Assembly: GCA_016758965.1 (NCBI GenBank)
Contig: JAEPRB010000027.1
Coordinates: 186,001 to 250,000, forward strand
DNA: 64,000 nt
Reading direction: 5' to 3'
From: Circinella minor
Taxonomy: Eukaryota; Mucoromycota; Mucoromycetes; Mucorales; Lichtheimiaceae
How positions within the stretch are numbered: position 1 is the first letter of the stretch; each line of letters starts with the position of its first letter. Below are positions 48,858 through 60,216 of the stretch, one piece after another. The position numbers and the translations under genes are program-made. The notes under the pieces were generated by a model that was not told the origin of the DNA, did no database searches, and saw only the letters and a program-made list of their open reading frames with translations.

Positions 48858-49428
48858 TTTTGTTAGTAGGGTGGAGTAGGGTGGAGACGAAGAAAGGAAG
48901 GAAAACAACAAGATGGTTCGCAACGGAGTTGGCCCTTTTATACGATTCTTCTTTTTTCGAACGAAAGGGTCGGGGCGGATGATCAACAAATTTTTTTGAT
49001 TTCTTTGGTTAAATTTCAGCCAACGTTTTACGACTTCTTCCGCACTTGTTTCCGTTTTTCTTTTTATTTGATCGTTGGGTTTTGTAAAAGGTTAAAAAAC
49101 AAAGGAAAGGATTATTATTTTATCCGTAATCTTCTTTTCAATTATTCTAATTATTATCTCCCAGCCTTAAAAGTTTTTGATTCTTCCTTTTTTTTTTCCT
49201 ACCTAAACATTATCTTTAAAATTTGAGTGGAGGAAACTGCCATATCATTTATTATTACAATTTTCTTTTGTTGGGAACAGAAAGAGGTAAAGAAATTATT
49301 ACAAAAATTTTTTTACTACTACTGTTACTATTGATAAAGTGATGGATCGAGCCGTAAAAAGAAAGAGTTTTTTTTGCCCTTTTTTATCAACATTTTTGTT
49401 TGGGACACCGTTGTTGAAACTGGAACTA
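48858..49428. promoter_or_regulatory. Promoter of the ADP/ATP carrier and 3' flank of OAT
   Basis: This 571-base region lies between two genes on the same strand. The last 100 bases before the carrier start include the GC-richer GGGTCGGGGCGG at about 48967-48978, which stands out from the AT-rich surroundings. No other gene is seen. Confidence 0.45.
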
Positions 49429-51115
49429 CTAAGCATCATTACCAGGAATATCCTCCTTTTTCATGTTCACAATGTCCTTTAATGCTTGATCAATGATCTT
49501 GACTGAAAGTCGGATATCTTCTTCACTAATAACCAAAGGTGGAGCTAAACGAATAATATTGACATGCGTTGGCTTTGCAAGTAAACCTCGAGATTTAAGG
49601 AGTAAACAAAGTTCCCATGCTGTTCTTTCTGACTTGGTTTCATCAATAACAACAGCATTTAATAATCCACGACCACGAACTATATAAAATATTTTTATAA
49701 AAATTAAGGGGGTTAGGATTATCTTCATGCATAAAAATTACATGTGTTAAAAAATATAAAGAAATACCTGTTTGTAACAATGGACTTTCAATTTTGCGCA
49801 ATTCACTTCTGAAAAGTTCGCCCAGTTTATCGGCTTTATTAACTAAGTCTTCTTCTTTAATAACTTCAAGAGCAGCCATAGCTACAGCAGAACCCAATGG
49901 ATTACCACCATAAGTAGATCCATGTTCACCAGGCTTAATGGAAAGCATAACATCATGATCTGCTAATACTGCTGAAACAGGATAGACACCACCTGACAAT
50001 GCTTTACCGAGTAAAACCATATCTGGACGTACTTTGTCATGTTCCGAACAAAGCATTTTACCGGTACGAGCCAAACCAGTTTGGATTTCATCCGCAATTA
50101 ACAATACATTATGTTTCTTGCAAAGGTCATAACATTCTTTCAAATAACCATCATCGGGTACCATAATGCTGTTTTGTTTGAAATGTCAGCTACCCTCATT
50201 TATATAGATCAACCCCCCCTTTTTTTTTCTCCCTAATTCATGCATTCATAAATACTGATGGTAATGAGAAGAAATAATAAAAAAAAGGAAGAACATTTCA
50301 TTACCCTGCTTCACCTTGAATTGGTTCGACAAGAAATGCGGCTACATTTTCGCCTTCTTCTTCCAAGGCCGCCTTTAAATCTTCAGGATGATTGAATCGA
50401 ATCAATTTACCAGATGAAGTATTAGGGCCCACCAAAGGTAAATAAGGGCCAAATCCACTATAAGAATCTGGATCTGTACTCATACTAATAACACCTGTAG
50501 TACGACCATGGAAGTTGTTTTCGCAACTCAAAACAATAGCCTTGTTTTCTGGAATACCTTTTTTCAAGTAACCCCATTTACGAGCTAATTTAATAGCGGT
50601 TTCAACAGCTTCAGCACCAGTATTAACAGGTAAAACCATATCATAGCCAAAGTATTCATGTATGTATTTAGCAAAAGCAGGAAATACATCATTATAGAAT
50701 GCTCGGGAAGATAAGGTTAATTTAGAAGCTTGGTCGCATAACGCCTTAACAATCTTGGGATGACAATGACCTTGATTTACTGCAGAATAAGCAGATAAAA
50801 AATCTATATACTTGTTGCCTTCGGGATCCCATACCCATGCACCTTCACCCTTAGTGAAGACCACGGGAAGTGGATGATAGCTATTAAGTTTATTAAAGTT
50901 ATTGAGAGAAAATTAATATATATATATATATATATATTGTTCTTCTTTTTTCTATGATACGGTCAAACTGGTATATCTTTAAAGAAGATGGATGTTGTAT
51001 ATTATCATTCAAAGGAATATATGTATATTCTTTATAAATAAACTTACTTGTGAGCACTATATTCATTTTCCCACTGGAGTGCTTCTGCGCTAGAGGATGC
51101 TGCTGTTTTTGCCAT
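49429..51115 (-). CDS. CAR2: Ornithine aminotransferase, 431 aa, four exons
   Basis: Exons in order are 51048-51115, 50305-50880, 49768-50168 and 49429-49679; introns are GT-AG and the frame closes at 431 aa, the normal size. The enzyme moves the delta-amino group of ornithine to 2-oxoglutarate, giving glutamate semialdehyde in arginine breakdown, with pyridoxal phosphate. Class-III aminotransferase features are present: [40 protein letters not shown] with Asp241 contacting the cofactor, and the Schiff-base lysine Lys270 in [20 protein letters not shown] follows. The N-terminus [30 protein letters not shown] has no mitochondrial presequence, so a cytosolic enzyme as in other fungi is likely. 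Confidence 0.97.
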
Positions 51116-51627
51116 AATTTTTGATATAAGAGAAGTTATAGAAAAGAGAAAGAGAGATTTTTACAGAAATAAACAAGAAGAAAAAGGAAAAAAAAAAGAA
51201 ACAGAGCATATCATTTAAATATGCAACAACCGTTTTTCCCACGAATGACGAATGCCAACTTTCTGCTGATGCACTGGAACTCACCACGGGATACATATTA
51301 CCTGATCTAGTAATTTTTTCTAGCTATTTTTATAATTTAAACTTTCTTTGTGTGGTGTGCGTGTGATATAATAATGGGTATATGTGCCTTGGATTCAATG
51401 TTCTTACTCAAACAAACAATTCATTTGCTTTCCCACTTCCCGACTGAGTCATCAATTTGATATATTAATAGTAGTAATAATACCATAGATTTGGATTTGT
51501 GTTACTGGGTCAACATTGAGAAAAAAAACCACATTAAACAATTTATTGTTGAATGAAATGTTAAAAGTTAACAATGTTCTTCAATATTTTTTTAAAAAAA
51601 AGAAATGGAGTCGAGAGAAAATGTCGT
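51116..51627. other. Intergenic; promoter of OAT and 3' flank of eS30
   Basis: No gene is seen in these 512 bases. A short minus-strand frame at 51090-51296 only overlaps the OAT start region and is not protein-like. Confidence 0.6.
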
Positions 51628-52039
51628 TTAAGGACCTTGAGTAGGAGCAGGGTTCATCTTGCGCTTGCCACCGAAAGAAGTGGTGACATTGACGAAACGG
51701 CGGCTATTTTAATTATTAAAAAAAAAGTAAGTATACATACATACGCACACGCACACATAATTTTTCAACATTCTTGTTAAAATAAATAAATAAATGCTTA
51801 CTTATAGATTTGTCTCTTCTTAGCACGACCAGTCAAAGCCTTCTTCTTTTCTTGCTTAGCAACCTTAGGAGTTTGAGACTTGACCTTACCGGCACGGGCC
51901 AAAGAACCGTGAACTTTACCCTATTTAACATTATTTTCAATACACATGCGAAAATAATAGAGAATATTTATGGTTAATGAATAATTCATTTAATGAATAT
52001 TTATCAAAATTCAATGTTGAAAAAATCATTAGGTACCAT
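51628..52039 (-). CDS. RPS30: Small ribosomal subunit protein eS30, 65 aa, three exons with an ATG-only first exon
   Basis: Exons are 51802-51920 and 51628-51703, both with GT-AG edges, plus an inferred first exon 52037-52039 that is only the ATG. The 116-nt intron after it begins GTACCT. With it the frame closes exactly at 65 codons before the stop, matching fungal eS30 (about 62-66 aa). The protein reads [44 protein letters not shown], and KRKMNPAP, the whole family signature. It is a very basic component of the 40S subunit. There is no ubiquitin-like (FUBI) domain in front, unlike the animal FAU gene. The 195 nt of exons 2-3 are certain; the first exon is the weaker part. Confidence 0.9.
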
Positions 52040-54305
52040 TATTAATAAACTGAGGGAAAAAAAGAGGGTTCAAAAATTTTTGCGTACAATGTGTCCATAT
52101 GCTCCGTCCTCTCTCACGTTATAAGCCACCACATCACTTTTTCAATTATAAAATAAAAAATTCAGACTGTTAACTTGTTGCCGGCAGCTTAGGAAGAAGT
52201 GGTTTCCTCTTTTTTTTTCAAGTATGTTTGCAAATAGACTTTGAAAGTTTGTACGAATACACAGGTTTTCTTAAGGAAGTTATTTTTTGTGTATTGGTGT
52301 GGATCAAGTGCCGATTGTCCATACATATTTATCTAACTGGAAATGGTCTCAAGTGATATCATGATATTATTATAAAACTAATTCTCATTTTTACATTCAA
52401 GGAACTTTAACTGATATAAATCGATAACCCATCATCGTATATTTTTAGCATACGATTTTTTTATTTCTCCAGTAGCCTAATTTTTTGGTGGGTAATGTGA
52501 ATAAGAGATTGTATCTTAATTTATCTCCACATCCATTTGCTGCCTTTAGTATATGGTATTAGTTTAATTTTAGCCGTACATAAATCAAATATCAAATTTA
52601 ATAAAATAATTTCTACTGATGATAAGTACATATTATAAGATATTTGAATATGATTGAAAATGATGCTCTATGGATAAGTTACAAAAAAAATATAGTGCAA
52701 CAAAACCAATGTAGCAACTTGGAAGCCATAATCTCGGTAACACATTCAAACCACAAAGCTCAAAATAATTTATCATCGATAATGCCCGATAAAGATATTA
52801 TCCTATTGGCGCCGTTTAATAATCCCAAATTCTTATCGAGGTTTGATTTACTTGCTCTTATCTTATTATATATATATAATTAGAATGAAAACGACAGATC
52901 ACAAGGCTAATTAGAACTATATTATAGTAGATACTCGAAGGGTGGAATATATTTTGTAATCTTGCATTTTTAAATATCCTCAAGTATTATATAGAATCCA
53001 CAAGGTGAAAACGTACTGATGCGTATAAATAGTCATTTTGTTAAGCGTCAATCACGGAGTGGTCTGTGATCATATGAGATACTGTAAGATTTTATTCAAT
53101 TACGTATCAATAATCACCATTTAACAAACAGCGGTAGATACGATATAACAAACATGTAATACGTATGCATCCTTTTTTAATAATTAGGTGCAGAACTATT
53201 GGTTCTCGTAAAAAGTTTTATCATTTTAGGTTTGGTTTTATTTGAAAGTTTTGTAAATTAAAAAAAAAAAATTACAGTATCTCAAGATGTGTAATATACT
53301 TCGGTGAACATGTTTTTGCTCTCGGCATCAAGCGAAATAGTCGCATGATAATATTATTGCAGAATATAGTAGGACAACCTATATGCAGAAAACTTTCACT
53401 GTTTTGAAAAAGATTAACTTTTGAGATTCAGTTTAAGCAATGTGAGAATATGCTGGAAGTTTAAACTATATTTAGCTAGATTGCGTACAAAGGTAAAAGG
53501 TGAAACTGTGTTGGTATGATTCCAAAACAGGTTTGTGTTAATATCATAATTACCAAGTCTTGTTTCTATCCTATATGTTTTCTTATAGAACACTACATAA
53601 TACAATAAATACAAAATGTAGTAAAATCATATAAATGCATATATTTTTTGTTCCTATTAATTATTTCAATTCCATTGATCATATTAAGAATGGGAAAGTT
53701 TTATTATGTCATTTTTCCATTTCTTGATTTTCTTTGAAATTACTGAAGTGTAAAGTTAATGGATTTAAATTAATGAGGGTACTATATTATATATACAACC
53801 GGTATGTGTGTACGATATATTAGTACGATATTATAACGTAAAAAAATAATTGATAAAGATGGGTCACTAAATTAAAACAGAATGGTTTGCTGGAAATGGG
53901 ATCATTCACTTTATCAATTACCATTTTTTCCTAGTCCGCAATACTAACGAATTCATTCAGATAATATATTCCTTTTTCCAAATCTAATGTTTGTTTATAA
54001 CACTTTTTTTCTATCATCATCATCATCATCTTAAAAATCATTATCACAGTCATTAATAGCTAGATTGAAAACTGTCACTGCTCTTTTCACGGTACGTTAT
54101 AAAAGGCCGATTGGTACATACGTAATATTGAAAAAAAATATGCTCAGTTTGAGAAAAATGTATAACATGCTTCGGATATCGAAACATTCTCTTACATGTA
54201 ATAATAAGCGATTAATTAGTATCATATCAATACCCAGTTTTTATTGCAGTGTCTAGAACTCTGTTACTATGAAAGATGTCGTTTGATAAAATATAGTAAA
54301 CGTAG
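52040..54305. other. Gene-poor region, 2.3 kb
   Basis: The right flank of eS30 is its promoter. A 79-codon plus-strand frame at 52644-52883 has a fairly mixed composition (SIMPDKDIILLAPFNNPKF) but no recognised family and no partner exon. A TTGGCGCC octamer occurs inside it at 52806-52813. Nothing else is seen. Confidence 0.45.
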
Positions 54306-54468
54306 TACAGTTGAACCCCATTTTTTGCACAGGTGAGATTTGGCTCGAAAGTAGTGGAAAAACTGGAGGTGTGCAAAAAGTGGAGTCGAAAACATAGTAA
54401 AATCAAAGTGGGACTGTGACCAAAAGGTGTGCAAAAATCGAGGGTGCAAAAAGCGGGGTTTTACTGTA
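54306..54468. mobile_element. MITE copy 1 (pogo/Tigger-like, TA target duplication)
   Basis: The element body is 54308-54466 (159 bp), bounded by TA on both sides. The left end CAGTTGAACCCC and the right end GGGGTTTTACTG are imperfect inverted repeats extending about 23 bp, ending in TTTTTGCAC and GTGCAAAAA. The interior repeats the motif GTGCAAAAA and has no transposase. CAG ends plus a TA duplication fit the pogo/Tigger branch of Tc1/mariner. The second copy is at 62559-62738. Mobilisation by an enzyme encoded elsewhere is inferred. Confidence 0.85.
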
Positions 54469-54811
54469 AATCTACTTACACCAAACCACCAGACTATCAA
54501 AACAACATCTACTCTCTTGCCACCACGTACACACCTTTTTGTCTATTTCAACCACTATCAACGACCCAATCTCCTATGTCCTCAATCGACTCCCAAAATC
54601 ACCTCCCGCATCATTCAACAAACGGTTATACCTCAAAATTGTTTGGCCAAAACTGTGTTTCATCCTCCATCAACTACATCGTACTTGCAGACCCGAACAA
54701 TATACTACACCATCACCACCAATAAATAACTTTGGTCAGCCATTACTTCAATGGATAGAACCACCAACCACACCTTCTGCACCATCCATAAATTCATAAA
54801 TTCATAAAACC

Positions 54812-54840
<29 letters not shown>
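54469..54840 (+). mobile_element. C/A-rich fragment ending in a 29-base poly(A); probable retroposed 3' end
   Basis: From just after the MITE to 54840 the plus strand is rich in C and A and poor in T and G, unlike its surroundings, so all three forward frames stay open for 80-100 codons. It ends in 29 uninterrupted A (54812-54840). One frame reads NDPISYVLNRLPKSP, then WPKLCFILHQLHRTCRPEQ and LLQWIEPPTTPS before a stop. That W-x-x-L-C-x-I-L-H-x-L-H-R-x-C spacing is reminiscent of LINE C-terminal regions, but this is weak. A 5'-truncated non-LTR element or processed pseudogene is the best guess. Confidence 0.4.
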
Positions 54841-54842
<2 letters not shown>

Positions 54843-56184
54843 AAGTGCTTCATTTTCATTTACCATGTTTCCACTCCCCCTAGTCTAGATGTCTCTTTTT
54901 CCTACTTTATTTATATTTTAGTAGTTCCCTATCTTAGTCTCCTTTTATAATTCTATATCCCCTATTTACCTTCGTTCCACCCCCACATTTTTCCTGCTGC
55001 CTAGCAGGTTTTTCAGTACCGAGCTTTGTTTGAACTGGCGAGAGCAATAAGCTGAAAACAGCGTGTGTTCATTTAATTTCGCCCTTAATAAAAATATATA
55101 ATTTCAACGTAAATCTACTTAACCGATATAAATTTGCTCGAGAAGTTTATTTTGAATTAAGTAGACAATAAGCTAACTGGTTGCAATTTAAAACGTTTTA
55201 ACAAACTTTAACAATATGTCTTTTTCTAACTTCGGTATAGTTCAAGTTTATCCATTATTTAACACATACGTAACAAGTATAAAAAGTTCATCAATAAGTC
55301 ATTATTTTCAACAGGTTTAACAAGTTTCTCTACCATATTGTAGATGTAGTATATGACAACCGAAAATAATACATACATTTCTTGTGATGTCATTTTTATG
55401 TCCGGTCTTGTAATATAATTCTTGAATAAATAGATTGTACATATTTTGAGAGAATTGGTATAACATTAAATATTGTAAACCAAAAGGGGGTACATGGAAA
55501 TAATTTTATTAATGTAAATTTTGCATATATATCCATTTCGATATTTATCAAAACCCGTTAGACGAATCATAATAAACCAAGATCTCATTGTCCAAATCAG
55601 CCCTTATAAGACTATCATGTAGAGATATTCCTTCATAAAAAAATATAATGAAACAATTGACGCGATGAAAACGGTATTATGTTTCCCTGGCATAAAATTG
55701 GTTAGGTGAGAGATTGTATTATAATAAATGGTATAGAGATCACCCCTATTAAAATTGTTAGTATCTACTTGAGCGTTTTACTTAATTTAGACATTTGTTT
55801 ATTTTTTTCTTATAATAGTTGTCAACAAAAAGTACTTTATGATTTCGGTGTATGTATATTAGGCTAGCAACATATCTTCATTTCAATAAAAAATATAAAC
55901 ATAAAATAGTTATCTTGTATTTAAGCGCTATATATAATACCTGTGATATACGCAGGTCATCGTAATAATGATAACGCATGGTTTTAGTGTAACACTGCAG
56001 GAGTTTGATGATAACCTGGGGCAGTTACCGAAAACCGATGAGGTTTTTTTTATCACACATTTCAACTCTTTTTTTTTCCCGCCAACTTATTTATTCTTTT
56101 TTTTTTTTCTGACTTTCTTTTTCCTTCTTTCAGTTATTTTGTTTTTTATCTTTGAGTGTTTCAAAAATCACAGAAAAAAAAATA
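54841..56184. other. Intergenic; no gene
   Basis: AT-rich region with a small hairpin CCTGCT-GCCT-AGCAGG at about 54995-55010. The last 130 bases before 56185 are T-rich with an E2F-like motif. No protein-like frame is seen. Confidence 0.5.
56074..56085 (+). promoter_or_regulatory. E2F-like site TTTTCCCGCCAA, about 100 bases upstream of a start codon
   Basis: TTTTCCCGCCAA contains the full E2F/DP consensus TTTCCCGCC. It ends 99 bases before the ATG at 56185, a position typical of a core promoter element. The same 12 bases occur at 38430-38441 on the other strand. Binding is inferred from the motif. Confidence 0.55.
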
Positions 56185-59100
56185 ATGCGAAAACTCTTCG
56201 CCTCTAATAAGAAGGCCAAGAAAAAGCCTGGTGATTATAAAGTGCCAGTGCCAATGGTGGGAGGTATTCTGAACGCAAAATTAACAGAAGCTCAGATCGA
56301 TGCCATTATTACTGGTCGCAATAATAATAATAATAATATTTCTTCTTCTTCAGACGATCAACCACAGCAAAGAAAACCATCTTCTTCCGTTTCAACAGAA
56401 ACACGCTCTCGAACCAATAGACAACAAAGAAGACAACAACAAGAAGATCCTATACCTGCACGACCTATTAGTTCGCCTCCTATTTTAGTTATGCCAAAAC
56501 CAAGACGCCCTTTACGCCAAGCCGAATCGGTATTACGTAGCCAAGAATTTGACAAGACACAAATCGAATCAAGTAGTGGTGAATCAGAACAGCATGAAGA
56601 CGATGAGGATGGATATATTGAAGAGTTTCAAAATGATCAGCAAGGAATAAATCAAGATATGATGGAAGTTCATCAAGTTATGGTACTTTGGCCAGAAAAC
56701 TGGACAGATCTTAGATCATCGACAACAAAAACAATACATGGTAGTAATAGTAATAATAATTCAACAAAAAGGATAATGGCTAATACAGAAGAAGAACATG
56801 AAACAACAACTACATCAGCGGTGCCACTTTTATCAAATAAGCTTCAACGAGAACAGTTGTTGGCTGCACCGGAAGATGATTCACCTCAACAGCAGCTGCG
56901 ACGATTTGTGGAAGAAGCTTTAATCAATAATAACAAAAAAGAAAATAAAACAGATTATGCACTTTCTTCCGCAGTTGATAATGGTATTTTTGATTTTTTT
57001 TGTTATATCTGAAAGTGGCAACAGTGATAAAAAATAATAATTTATTATTATGTATATAGAAGTGACAGCAACAACAGTTGAACCAACAGGATCAATATCA
57101 ACAACTATAACGGCAGCGGCAGCGGCGGCAGCAATGTTACAAAATATCAACGATGATGAACAACAAAGAGTTGTATCCGTCACCAGTAGTAGTGAGGATT
57201 CTAATTTACAATATGATTCGGCGCGACAGTCGCCCCTTGCATCTGTTTCAAGTGACCGAACACCCGATCATACGTCTATGGACATGTTAAAAAAACAGTT
57301 GTCTCAGATATCTCATAAAAAGTCCCCCATTTCAAACACTATCTTGAGAAGTGATGCGTTGCTTATCATTGATGACGATGACGAAGAAGTAGATGCTAAT
57401 AGCGACAAAAATGTTGATAATAAAAAAGATGGTATTATAACAACAGTTACTCCGAACTATAATCAGCCACAATCACAACAGCCTCATATACCACAACAGC
57501 ACACATCCTCCGATACATCTACACCCAGACTTGTACAAAAATCCAAAGAGGATATTACTGTCGCACCTCAAAACAAAGATATGAACAATAATGGTATTGT
57601 CACAGGTGGAGGTAGAGGGGGAGCAACAGAATCCAGTACATCATCCAATACCGTCAGCCCATTGTTACACGCAAAGATCACCAGTACAGGGGTGCTTACC
57701 GTTCCGGAACCTGTTTCCGTAGTAGCGCCAAACACACAGCAACAACAATCATTCCAAAATAGGACAAGACAATGTGACGACGACAACACCGCCAATGATA
57801 TGCGATCCGAACATATATCACAGGAACGTAACTTTTATTATCAACAGCAGCAACAGCAATTTAATATGAGCTTAGAAACATTAAGAAGACAAGTAGAATT
57901 TTTACATCAACAACAACAGTTGGAACGACAGCAATGGGAGAAAAAAGAATTACAACATCGAGAAAGAGAGGAACTTATGCTGAATAAAATTAATGAAACG
58001 CAGCTTCAACTTCAGCAAGCCTTGTTTAGCATGAATGCAGCAGCAGCAGGAAATACTAATATTACTACCGCCACTATGGCTCAAAATGATAACGACAGCA
58101 ATAACGCTTTTGTTGTAACTAATAATAATAACAACAATACAGAAACAATGGCGGCAGGAATGCAGCACGTATATTCAACACAACAGGAGCCGCAACAGCA
58201 TATATCATCCCATCTTCAGCAGCAACAGCAACAGCAGACACCAATATCATTGAAAGGAAAAGATGTACGAGATAAAAAGGGTGCATTGTATCCGGAGCGG
58301 CAATCACTTCATGACGCATCATCATCATCAACAACTACACCGTCTATTCCATCGTGGGATTCCAAAAGACACCAACAGCAACTTCGACCGGTAATTAAAA
58401 TACGATCAAGATCGTCCGAAATGCCTAGATCGGCAACAAATTGGGAAAAGCAGCAAGGTGTCAATGACAACGAAAGTTGGAAACGGAACAGTACTGCCAG
58501 TGGTGGAGATGAAGCTGGTGATCTACTGGTACAGCAACAGCGCGAAAGTGTCAGTAATGACAATAGTAAAAGACAACGATCGCAACATTCTTCAACATTT
58601 GTAGATGGTTCTATGTCAGTTAAAAAAGGGGGTCACTCATCTCACCAATTATTTGTTGGTAGGAAAAGTCAAGGGACACAGAAGCATAGCAACAATTATC
58701 AACATCAACGCTCACAACAACAAAAATCGACTAATGCTCGAAAGCAGCAGAAGCGACACCAACATCTTCGAATACATAATACTGATGGTTACTATAGTGA
58801 TGAATCCTCTTCTCAAAATGAGGATGATATCTTACCTCATATTGAATTTCTTGGTGGTCAAAAAAGTCAAACAGGATCAGCGTCATCAGTGCCTATTTAT
58901 AGTAAAAATTATTCATCGGTTGAAAATTCACCTCATGGTAGTAATGTATCGGCTAAAAGTGATGGATTACTTTCAGGGAGAAATAATCATCATCATCACC
59001 ACTATCGATCTAATAGTCGTCGTCAACGATCCAGAAGTTACTCTGCACCTGAGTCACCACACGGATATCATTCAGCAGTTGAAGAAGAAGGAGATGACGA

Positions 59101-59983
59101 GGAGGAAGAGAAAGAAGAAATGTATTTAAATTATCGACAGCAAGGTAATAACCATCATCGTCCACAACGTAGACCAGAACACAGCGGTGATAATAGTCCT
59201 AGACAACAACACCAACGACAGAATCGTTGGTCTAGACATTCTTCATCAAGGAATAATAGTCGACATAATAGTCCAACTTTAATGTACGATCCACCATATC
59301 CATCAGGACGATTGCCACCACAGCATCATCATCATCATTTAGCTGCACCTTTTCATCCACCGAATTCTCGACGGAGTCGCAGTAGTAGTACAAGTAGAAG
59401 ACGAGATAGTCAAAGAATGATGGATCTTTTGGATGATGAATTATACTTTTTTGGTATACCTCCTCCTCATCCTCCACCACCGCCGCCTCATGTAGCACGT
59501 TTACCGCGTAACATGCATCCTCATCATCACCATCACCCTCGGCATCCACCGCCTTATACAGACGATTGGACTATACCACCACCACCACCGGGTACAGGAA
59601 ATGGATGGCCAGCAGGTCCGCCTTCTTACCGTGTCCCCCCTCCTGGTGGGCCACCTTCATTTAGTTCAGCTGCTCCACCAGATAATTATCCAGAGCCTGC
59701 TAATCTGTCAGATGGACCACCACCACCAGTACCACCATTGCCTGGATTATCTGGACAACCTGGATTATATCGTCAATATTCAAACCGTGGTCTCCCGACT
59801 GGTGTTAGTAATGGTAACGGTGGAGGGCCATCTTCTCAGCAGCAGCAGCAGCAGCAGCATCAACAACAGACATTTCCGCCATCTGTACGAAATCAACCAA
59901 GGATGAATCCTGCAGCAGCGGCTGCAGCAATGTACCATCAACAAGCCATGGAAGGACATCCTCCTTCAATGGGTTTTCGGTAG
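56185..59983 (+). CDS. Large low-complexity protein of unknown function, 1240 aa, two exons
   Basis: Exons are 56185-56983 and 57060-59983 with a 76-nt GT-AG intron; the joined frame is open for 1240 residues. The first ATG (MRKLFASNKKAKKKPGDYKV) is chosen because the sequence before it is T-rich leader. The N-terminal 45 residues are the most protein-like part: a basic stretch, then VPVPMVGGILNAKLTEAQIDAIITGR. A short coiled coil lies in the middle (SLETLRRQVEFLHQQQQLERQQ and following Glu-rich heptads, coding near 57860-58020). The rest is Gln-, Ser-, Asn- and His-rich. The last 200 residues are Pro/Gly/His-rich with poly-Pro tracts able to bind SH3 or WW domains or profilin. No family is recognised. 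An E2F-like motif lies about 100 bases upstream. Confidence 0.82.
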
Positions 59984-60216
59984 CATATTTACATGATATA
60001 CATTATATATAATTAATTTATACCTTTTCTTTTTGTTCTTTTTGTTGAATTTGTGTACATATATTTTTTTGTATATAATATCCCCTCTCACTTTTCTTTT
60101 TTATATTCATAACAACATTAAACTTGTCTATATTCACATGTCTATTTTTTTTCCTTTAAGGAAGGAGATGGGGGCGGGGAATAATTACATGTTTATTAAT
60201 ATTAATATTGTTTGTA

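Noticed and set aside
52040..52300. Possible FUBI ubiquitin-like exon upstream of eS30
   Set aside because: No ubiquitin-like frame is present in the 260 bases upstream; an ATG-only exon closes the frame exactly.
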